Made by a program: the position numbers and the translations under genes
Shown here: positions 56,374 through 64,000 of the stretch, piece after piece
Layout of the letters: the number at the start of each line of letters is the position of its first letter
Numbering within the stretch: position 1 is the stretch's first letter
Source: Hexactinellida sp. DTS-2022
Taxonomy: Eukaryota > Porifera > Hexactinellida
NCBI GenBank assembly: GCA_028753945.1
Contig: JAPNXP010000006.1
Location: 3,596,001 to 3,660,000, forward strand
Length of the DNA: 64,000 nucleotides
Reading direction: 5' to 3'
The notes under the pieces: generated by a model
What the model was told of the DNA's origin: nothing
What the model saw: only the letters and a program-made list of their open reading frames with translations
Database searches by the model: none

Positions 56374-56518
56374 CACTGGAACCCCGTAAATACGGTCACA
56401 GTTATGACCGATAAAAAACAACGGCCGTAATTGTGAAATAAATTAAAGTTACTATTTAGCATATGGAGTCAAACGGGACTTTAAAAAGTGCTCGTATGAC
56501 CGTTATGCGGGGTTCCAG
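56374..56518. mobile_element. TA-flanked MITE ('ggaaccccg')
   Basis: Termini cactggaaccccgtaaatac/cgttatgcggggttccag, TA on both sides. A single-copy family in this window. Confidence 0.8.
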
Positions 56519-56636
56519 TATATTTGGAAAATGAAAGAGGTCAGTGTACAAGTTCTATTGAACAAATATTGCATTGATATGGATATAGGGGGTCAAGCGT
56601 TACTTAACTTAAAAGACATAGATGCCCTGGGGTCCA

Positions 56637-56833
56637 AGGTGTAAATAGAAAAAACCCACTTTCATTTGAAATTAAATTAAATTTACTTTCATTATCACTT
56701 TCAATTGGCAACTAAGAGATTATTAACTTAACCTACAAAATGTCCAGGAATGTGAAAGTAAAACTGGAAGTTAATTCACTTTCAATTCAAATAGCAACTG
56801 AAAATGGGATTTTTCCATTTATACCTTCTACCC
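56637..56833. mobile_element. Inverted-repeat element ('ggtataaatagaaaaa')
   Basis: Ends aaggtgtaaatagaaaaaac and tttttccatttatacctt are reverse complements with few differences; the interior has repeated 'actttcaatt' words. A left-half relative lies at 58686-58800, on the other side of the membrane-protein gene. Confidence 0.7.
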
Positions 56834-57326
56834 CTATGCATCTGGCGGTTTACGCTTCCAAGGGAGGATAGTGTTACCCAATGTGGCATACGATCCATTT
56901 TGTACTAAAATTTTGTGAAAACCGTGACATAGGGAGGGGAGGGGTGCCAATTTTCCTAGAATGTTGCGTTTAGAACTGCTCCATAGCTGGTAAAGTTAAT
57001 TCCTACTGTAATATTATTATGTAACAGCAGACAAAATAAGTTCAAATGATGAGCAGGACTTTTAAATAACCTTGACGTTTACAAACGGCCTAGTAAAGTA
57101 AAAGAGAAATAATGCTAATTATAATATAATCTTATCTGATACTATTATTAATCAAAATTTATGCACACGACCTACAATCTATTTTAAAAATAAGGAGTAC
57201 ATATATATATATATAATTACACAATATTGGCGGTAAATTATCAATAGCCGTTCAAGAACTGAAAGAGTAATTATACACGCAAATAGACATTTTTGAACTC
57301 TGAATAAATTGAAACTGGCTTGAGGG
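56834..57326. other. Intergenic DNA
   Basis: Nothing recognised; AT-rich with a short (ta)n run near 57200. Confidence 0.35.
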
Positions 57327-58190
57327 TCAATTCAGTATCAAACCTTGAGTTTTCTCAGCCATCACGACATTAGTCCCATCAGTTGCGATCACCTGTACAT
57401 TCTCAATAACCTGTAATCTCCCGCTGTCAGTTACTTTCTGTAACGTAGTTACTTCCTTACGAACTGCGATTCCATTTTCCACAACTGTCTCAATACGTTT
57501 GCCTAGCAATAATGGTTGTGTTTCAGACATATTTCTACGAGCAACCTGGTATTGCCTCTGTGCGTTTGGATTTGGCTGCGGAATTATAATTTTCTCCTCG
57601 ATTATAGTATTGTTGGCTGAATCACAACAACAATATTTGGTACAACATAGACAAGTGTTACAACAACAAGCCAAACAAAGGCAAGCGCAACATGATAGGA
57701 AAATAAGCGAAAGTAAATACGGAAGGTTGTAATAAGAACATCTCCATTTAATTAGCTCTGTGGGGGAACCTGAATAGTCTAATGTTATGAAAGCAAATAT
57801 ATTGTCTAGCCTAGGAACTGGAATTCTACAGAAACCTTCCTCATCGATAGAGCATGAATCGATCTTTTTGGATTTTGGAATGTTTTTACTATGTAGAGTT
57901 AGAGTTAACCCGGTACTGCGAGGGGCATTAACCTCCAAGAATAAAAGGAAAGGTTGAGAATAAAAATGTTTGTCTTTCGGACAATTGTATGGATCAAATG
58001 GAATCAATTGGGGAGATCCGGAATCAGAAATCATGGAGCTATTCCATTGATTCCCAGCATACAACATTCGATTATTTGTTATGGCAAAAATTACACAGCT
58101 TGGGATGACAAAAAGTAATGTACAAAACATACAGCATATACTGCAAATAGAACATACATAACTGCAATCTTTTCCCATTCTTAGACACAC
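57327..58190 (-). CDS. Two-pass membrane protein with Cys-rich segment, unknown
   Basis: 287 aa, single exon; I do not recognise the family. Residues 14-38 form a hydrophobic, Cys-rich first membrane segment (CSICCMFCTLLFVIPSCVIF). Residues 40-150 look extracellular or lumenal, with four Cys (70, 113, 121, 151) that could form two disulfides. Residues 156-175 form the second membrane segment, followed by an extreme Cys run (CACLCLACCCNTCLCCTKYC), a likely site for palmitoylation. The tail (190-287) is polar and carries a dileucine-like ETQPLLLG motif of the type that directs endosomal or lysosomal sorting. An in-frame Met at residue 5 could also be the start. Even codon use, length and ordered architecture support a real gene. 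Confidence 0.75.
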   Translation of the reverse strand: MCLRMGKDCSYVCSICSICCMFCTLLFVIPSCVIFAITNNRMLYAGNQWNSSMISDSGSPQLIPFDPYNCPKDKHFYSQPFLLFLEVNAPRSTGLTLTLHSKNIPKSKKIDSCSIDEEGFCRIPVPRLDNIFAFITLDYSGSPTELIKWRCSYYNLPYLLSLIFLSCCACLCLACCCNTCLCCTKYCCCDSANNTIIEEKIIIPQPNPNAQRQYQVARRNMSETQPLLLGKRIETVVENGIAVRKEVTTLQKVTDSGRLQVIENVQVIATDGTNVVMAEKTQGLILN

Positions 58191-58685
58191 AAATAAACAA
58201 GGTTTGAAAATAATGAATTTTATTTAATTTTAGGCCTAAACTAAACACAATTTATTAGAACTTGTGTAACTTAATACTGTCCATAGATAAGTTAATCCTA
58301 TTAGTGAGCAATGGAATACCCTGTTGAAATGTTTCATCAAAAGTGGAAACGAAACGAAAAAGGTTGGAGAATGTTTTTAATAAATTCTGAAATAAAGTTT
58401 GAAAGTGTGATTCTAAATTGTTATGGAACTAAATTAAGTAAAGCAAAATATATAGTTTTGATACATTGAAAACTCAGAAGCACATAGATAAAATCTTCAT
58501 GCCAAAATTGTTGCTCATGAAGATTATATCTATTTCGGAGTCCTATTTGAAAATAAAAGTTAATGTTGTTTTAAAATGGATGGACGCTTTCCCTTATATA
58601 TTTTCGCAATCTACTCAAGTCGCCTTCTCTATGCAATGGCAGTGGAATAATCGGGCGGCTGCCTCTACTCTCGTGATATTAACTC
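58191..58685. other. Upstream region of the membrane-protein gene
   Basis: AT-rich; no TATA box at a convincing distance. An open frame at 58466-58741 overlaps a repeat and is not called. Confidence 0.35.
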
Positions 58686-58800
58686 AAGGTATAAATAGAA
58701 AAACCCATTTTAATTTTCACTTTCAATTGAAATTAAATTAAATTTCGCTTTCACTTTCAATTGACAACTAAGAGATAACTTATTAATAACTTATTAATTC
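58686..58800 (+). repeat. Half copy of the element at 56637-56833
   Basis: Shares caaggt.taaatagaaaaa, cactttcaattgaaatt and caactaagagat words. Confidence 0.7.
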
Positions 58801-59830
58801 ATTAACAGCGTTTCACTGCCTGCATTTTTGGAGTGTACATAATTGGAGAGAAACCGAACCGATTTTAATTTCTGTTTGATTTGATAAATTTGAAAATACC
58901 GTAATAATATTCAATTAATTGCAACAAACCTAAATATTAGCACAGTTATTACCAGGGCCGGGGAAACAGTTATAGAGTGGTCAGGTCATGGCCTAACCAG
59001 CCTGACCGCTTCAATCGGCCCTGATTACCGATCCTTTATGCGAAGGATACAATTGAAGAATAGAGATTGTTCGTAATATGGAAAACGCAAATTCAAGAAC
59101 AGTAAAGAACAGTCTCTAGATGAATTAAAATTACTTCAGAGTTAATGGTTCCGAAAGTTAATAAATGAAAGTAATTACAGGAGTCGGGCGTGTTTTAAGT
59201 TTCTATGTAACTTAATACAAAAAAAATATATTTGGAATGAAATTGGAATTATGAATCACTGTAAAGTATTAGAAACTAAAGAAAACTTTAAATTTAATGA
59301 ATAAGAGACAATCGGTCTCGGTTGCTTTGTAATTGTAAATTGCTATGTGATTGTATTTTAAGCATTTCCCCAACTCAGTAAGCAAACTGAGTTGGGAAAA
59401 TAATTTAATTATGGTCCACAACAGTAAACTATAATAATGTCATTATTATATAAGTGACGCATATGCAAGTTCATTCTGGGATTGCGTAAATACAATTAAC
59501 AGCCATTTACGTATAATGTGGCATAGTATTATCTTACAAAATTTACTCTGAACTTATGTTGTAGAATGCAATCAAATCAATAAGTACTTAATTTGTTCCA
59601 TGGCGCAATCAGAATGTCCGGTCAATCTTTCATAGGATTTACTAAGGAAATTGGCTTGAAATAATTCCGGGTTAATTGGTTCACCGCTTAATTGAGCCAA
59701 AACTAAGCCAATTAATAAAAGTAGAATGTAATAACAAATCAGTATTAAAATTAATGAGTCCTTAGATTTAATCAGTTTTCAATGGAACACTAAACCGATT
59801 GGTGGTCGCTCAATCATACCTTGCATGCAA
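58801..59830. other. Intergenic DNA
   Basis: A short inverted repeat cagggccgg...cggccctg (58953-59022) may be a small element without clear target duplication. A hairpin (caactcagt-aagcaa-actgagttg) lies at 59371-59394. Confidence 0.4.
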
Positions 59831-60001
59831 TTAATTATCCAGGAGCGCGAGACGCTCCTTTAGGAGCATGATTTTTGGAAAATTTGAATTTAGGAGCGGG
59901 AAAATTTGGAATCCTCTCTTATTCCGTAACATTAATTTGTAATTTAGGCTTGTGAAAATTGGATCAGACCAGGATTAGGAGGGTATTTACAAATGGCTGT
60001 A
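59831..60001 (-). repeat. Dispersed 170-bp repeat (G family), copy 4
   Basis: Inverted relative to copies 1 and 2; ends 'caaatggctgta' next to TA. Confidence 0.75.
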
Positions 60002-60084
60002 TAATACACTGCTTGCATGTGATTATCTTAATTCCCATATCTCTATAACGTAATAAATTAATACAGAAGAACACGGTTGATATA

Positions 60085-60255
60085 GTAGAACCTCGTTAGT
60101 AAAATGCAAGGGGACAGTCAAAATATGATCGCCTTATCCGGAATTCGTAATAACCATTATCATTCTATTGAAAAGGCTTTGAAGGGACTGAAATATATTG
60201 TTCGTATGAATCGGAATTTCGTATTTACCATGGTCGTAATAACGAAGTTCTACTG
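60085..60255 (+). mobile_element. TA-flanked MITE, family A, copy
   Basis: agtagaacctcgttagtaaa to taacgaagttctactg, with 'ttatccggaattcgtaat' inside. Confidence 0.8.
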
Positions 60256-60329
60256 TAATTAACATTAATCGCTCGCTTGGGGATGAAAAGTAACTTGGTA
60301 ATAGAGCAATTGCTATTAGGTGTGCAATG

Positions 60330-60489
60330 AATTCCCGTTATATCGAAGTACCATGGACCATTAGTTTACTTCGATATAGCAGAGTATAATCAATTAAGTA
60401 CTTTACCTTTCTGGGGAATATATACGTATAACTTCAGTATAAGCGCATATCTTCGTTATATCCGCTTCATTATTCGGGAGTTTACTGTA
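60330..60489. mobile_element. 'cgttatatc' MITE, worn
   Basis: Left 'aattcccgttatatcgaagt', right 'cattattcgggagtttactg'. Related to the worn copies at 25831-25900 and 62680-62740. Confidence 0.6.
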
Positions 60490-61325
60490 CATAGTTTTAT
60501 CGATTTTTAATTATTCAATACTCCTACTAAAGGACATAAATTTTTCCTGTGTTTAATATATTTAATTGAGTTCCGATTAATATAATATGATTCTCACATA
60601 CAATTTTAAATCTTATTCAACTAATTAAACAGATTTCTTTAAAAGTTTAAAGTTTTGTAAAAATTTCGACTTTGTATAAGATCGTATAATTATAATGCAA
60701 TTACAATACAACATAAAAGACGGCTTTGTTTTAGTTAATTTTCTTTGTTACAGCTTTCCTATTAGCATTGTTTATAAGATTTACTTCTAAATATTATTTG
60801 TATGTCAACCTTTGTATTCCAACGGAACTAAAATATAATTTTCCTCCTATGGGCCGGAATCGCACACTTATCCGGAAGGAAGGAATTATAAAATCCGCTT
60901 AAAACTAATATATCGAACGTATATCGAACTAAACAAGTGTCATTAGGATGAGAATAAACTGTACGTAATTATTAACCAATCCAAGCTAAGAACTGCATCA
61001 CAAATTGGTTTCAGATCATAAATCAAAAAAACAGCTGAAAATATTTTTACAACACACGATGTTACATATGATAAAGTACGGATTTAAAACACAATTAAAT
61101 CATTTTCAATGATTTAATTTTACCTAATAAGAAGTAAACTGTCCATAAGCTATTTATTTCAGTAACCAATACGTAATTATAAATTAATTAATAACTAAGT
61201 TAGTAAAAGATAATGTCTATAATAATGTGCTTATAGTTAGTTATAGTTTGAATAACTTATATATACGTAGTCTGTATTTCAGTTGATTTTGGTACCAAAT
61301 ATAAATTCTTACTGATTTGTAAGTA
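60490..61325. other. AT-rich intergenic DNA
   Basis: Nothing recognised. Parts of 60490-61325 resemble 62750-63360 (shared aaactgtccataagc, gttagttata words), so the two intervals may be an old duplication. Confidence 0.45.
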
Positions 61326-61627
61326 GGGTCAACTCCCGGCATAACGAAGTGCTCGGGACCGTAGTTTCATTTCGTTATAAGCGGAGTTCGATCTTAAGAG
61401 TTCATCACAAGCTGAATTCGTTGTAGTCGGAGTTCATTATAAACGGAATTCGTTATAACCGGAGTAAATCAATAGCTTAGAGGAAATATGGGATAACAAA
61501 TGACTTCCTTAGCGGAATTTCGTTATATCCATTTCGTTGTAAACTAAGTTTTAATAATGTAATAAGATAGAAATATTTACGGACCATTGAACGACTTCGT
61601 TATATCCGACTTGGTTAGAGTTGACTG
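61326..61627 (-). mobile_element. 'cgttataacg' MITE, long copy
   Basis: ggtcaactcccggcataacg to tggttagagttgactg, with many 'cgttata' words in both directions. Confidence 0.65.
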
Positions 61628-62460
61628 TATCTGTCATTAGCAAAATTATATCCTAATATATCATATCTAAATAAATAGATATCCAATAAAAGTGAACTAG
61701 CTTTAATAGTCAACTGAAGAGAACAAAAATATTATTGGGTTAGATTTCTAGCCTGACCAATACTAAAAATAAGCAAATAATAACCTAACATATTTGTAAA
61801 AATTATCTACTATTAAATGGACACTTTCTGTTTATGTAAAGGATGTATAATACATCGCTAATAAGTTTATTCAATTTCAATGTGTAGGTTAATTTCTATT
61901 TGACATTAATAATCTCCTCAATATATACGTTAATTGAAAACAACGTTAACATGAGGAAGTGAAACTAAGCACAAGTACAACTTTCAAAAGACGTTAATAG
62001 TTAAGTTTACAAACATGGGTAACCACGCTAATTAGGTCAATTAATAGGAAAATAAATATAAATTTTAGTCACTGATAACAAATTTACAAACAAATAGGGG
62101 TCATTATGAATTCTGTTAAATTGATTATTGCTCAAATATGGACTAATAAGCAGTGTTTCCAAAGATTTGGTCTTTCCTAAATTTATATTTTAATTTACTC
62201 AATCCCCAAAAAGGCCCAAAGTTTTCAGCCATTAGGGTAAAAAGTTGTTTTTTTCAGCCATTAGGGGAGTTCAGGTTCTATTGGGTTATGTTTTGTCAAA
62301 TTCAGCATTTGAGGCAAAACCTAGACTATATAGTATAATCCAGGGAAAAATTAAAGTTTCTGTACATAACTTGGGAATTTTGGAAAGATTGCACTTCTAG
62401 ACGGTAAATAAAATTACTCAGTAGTAGTTATTATTTAGTTAGCAATTTTAAGTAAACAGT
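61628..62460. other. AT-rich intergenic DNA
   Basis: Nothing recognised apart from two 'ttttcagccattagg' words at 62223-62270. Confidence 0.35.
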
Positions 62461-62461
62461 G

Positions 62462-62637
62462 AATACGACGTTATTTTAAATTTTAAATTATTACGACGTT
62501 ATTTTAAATCAGTTACCGTTACATTAAGGTAACTGTACTGAATAAAGGTAAGCGGATAAACTTAACAAAAGTAACGGAGTAACGGTAAGGGGAGATATAA
62601 AGTAACGGTAACGGAGTAACGGAGCACATCACTGAGT
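62462..62637. mobile_element. Possible hAT-like MITE with 'gtaacgg' repeats
   Basis: The right end 'gtaacggagcacatcactg' with runs of gtaacggagtaacgg is typical of a hAT terminus; the left end 'cagtgaatacg' matches only at its tip. No clear target duplication. Confidence 0.45.
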
Positions 62638-63372
62638 GAAATCAATTACTTTGCTCATCTGTGTAATAATTATAATAAATAATTTCATTATAAACGCGTA
62701 TCTCATTATATCTGCTTTATTATATCAGGAGAATACTGTACATAGCATTATAAATTTTAAATGATTTAATCCTCCTACTAGCTACTAAAGGATATAATTT
62801 GAAGTTTTATTTCCTCTTTTTTTTTATTGATTAATGAGCTCCGATTAAAATAATATGAATTTCCCTTTTTTCTCACAAATGTCCAATCTTATTAAATTTA
62901 ATCCATTATTAAGTTTAATTTGTTGCTGTAAAACACAACTATAAATGGTGATAATATAGAAATGCATCTCAAAATGATTTCAGTTCATAAATCAAGCGAA
63001 ACAGCTGAAATATTTGTGCAAACAAAACAATGGTACACTTGATAACATATGGAACTAAAATAAACATAAATCATGTTATTAATTTAATTTGAATTAATAT
63101 GAAGTAAACTGTCCATAAGCAATTATTTAAGTCATGTTATTAGCTAATAGAAACTAATAATTATAATTAAGTAATAAATAGTTTTGGTATGTCGAGGCCT
63201 CGAGGGTAATGTGTCTATAATAAACTTATAGTTAGTTATAATTTGAAAAATATATTATAGTATAACTTCGTATATTTTCAGTTCATTTTAGTAGCAAATA
63301 TAATTGTTACTGATTTTCAATGTATCTGTCATTAGCAAAATTATATCCCATTATACCATATTATATTAAGAA

Positions 63373-63514
63373 TTACTTATCCACCGATCATCGGCGTTTG
63401 TATTAAATAACCTGGCTAGTTTCTACCGATGGTGTTTTTTATAAACATAAAAAAACAATCGTTAGAAAGTAGCGAGGTTTTTTAATACAAACGCCGATGA
63501 TCGGTGGATAAGTA
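63373..63514. mobile_element. Long palindromic MITE
   Basis: Arms of about 42 bp (ttacttatccaccgatcatc...) match almost exactly, and the centre continues as an imperfect palindrome (tttctaccgatggtg...), so the whole 142 bp can fold into one hairpin. Confidence 0.85.
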
Positions 63515-63665
63515 AACTCTTTATTAATTCGTTATCCAAATAAAGTGTAATTCGTTCTAATAGTCAACTGAAGCGAACAAAAATATTATTGTGGAATTTC
63601 ACTAACTAGCCTGACAAACTACATCATAAATTACAAATAACCTAACAAGTATGGGGCTGACTGAA

Positions 63666-63785
63666 TAGTGGAATCTAGTGGAATCTAGTGGAACCTAGTG
63701 GAATCCAGTGGAATCTAGTGGAATCCAGTGGAATCCAGTGGAATCTAGTGAAATCTAGTGGAATCTAGTGGAATTATTAAATTTT
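63666..63785 (+). repeat. 10-bp minisatellite (tggaatctag)
   Basis: About 11 near-perfect units with C/T variants, followed by scattered gtggaatcgag units up to 63860. Confidence 0.9.
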
Positions 63786-63842
63786 AGTGGAATTGACTGA
63801 ACGGTGGAATCGAGTGGATTTTCTAAAAACCGACTGAACAGT

Positions 63843-64000
63843 GGAATCGAGTGGAATTTGATTAAATTGTTAAACACTACGTATATGCTATAAGCTACGT
63901 GTGTAATTTTACATGGGCGAAAATTAACGTAATATGATACACACGTAGCTTATAGCATATACGTAGTGTTTAACAATTTAATCAAATTCCACTCGATTCC
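63843..64000. repeat. Perfect palindrome, 63-bp arms, cut by window end
   Basis: 63843-63905 and 63938-64000 are exact reverse complements around a 32-bp spacer. The left arm starts inside the 'ggaatcgagtgg' minisatellite words, so the right side probably continues into an inverted minisatellite beyond the window, as in a foldback element. Confidence 0.9.

Noticed and set aside
58953-59022. Small hAT-like element with cagggccgg termini
   Set aside because: Termini match, but flanking 8-mers do not, so it was left as a remark only.
1-64000. tRNA genes
   Set aside because: I looked for the B-box word ggttcgaatcc and cloverleaf arms on both strands and saw none; a covariance-model scan would be decisive.

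Overview
This is an AT-rich animal nuclear sequence. The evidence is a canonical U6 snRNA gene with a Pol III TATA promoter, GT-AG introns in a gene for a motile-cilium protein (ODAD2/ARMC4), a caspase, and a TRAF-type zinc-finger protein. Single-exon caspase, kinase and TRAF genes, an ODAD2 gene, and a very dense load of small TA-flanked and hAT-like non-autonomous transposons suggest an early-branching invertebrate. A demosponge is my best guess, but this is an inference from general impression, not proof. Genes cover little of the window; most of it is AT-rich DNA built from repeats. Layout. 1-12.4 kb is repeat-rich: a complete type III hammerhead ribozyme (60-109), a foldback-like element with inverted tandem-repeat arms (5287-6522), U6 snRNA on the minus strand (6553-6657), a 1.15-kb hAT-like element with perfect 8-bp target duplication, a second hammerhead-like fold (8787-8838), and a broken transposon-type gene whose middle is inverted (9261-10605). 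Beside it lies a candidate small Pol III RNA gene (10717-10800) that shares the U6 promoter region. 12.4-13.8 kb holds a TRAF-like gene with one in-frame stop and one frameshift. 15.8-17.1 kb holds a single-exon caspase. 19.9-27.8 kb holds the last three recognisable exons of ODAD2 (minus strand); no upstream exons could be found. 34.9-53.7 kb holds four single-exon PAK/STE20-like kinase genes (one plus, three minus) that are almost identical in DNA over the core of the kinase domain but differ at both ends, as expected from gene conversion; each has the same TATA box close to its ATG. 57.3-58.2 kb encodes an unrecognised two-pass membrane protein with a Cys-rich juxtamembrane stretch. The last 1 kb carries two long hairpins, one with perfect 63-bp arms beside a 10-bp minisatellite, running to the window edge. 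The genes do not form a pathway or operon. ODAD2 belongs to the outer dynein arm docking complex; the caspase, TRAF-like gene and kinases are of signalling or cell-death type. The kinase cluster and the small-RNA features (hammerheads, U6, U6-like promoter copy) are the parts most worth following up.
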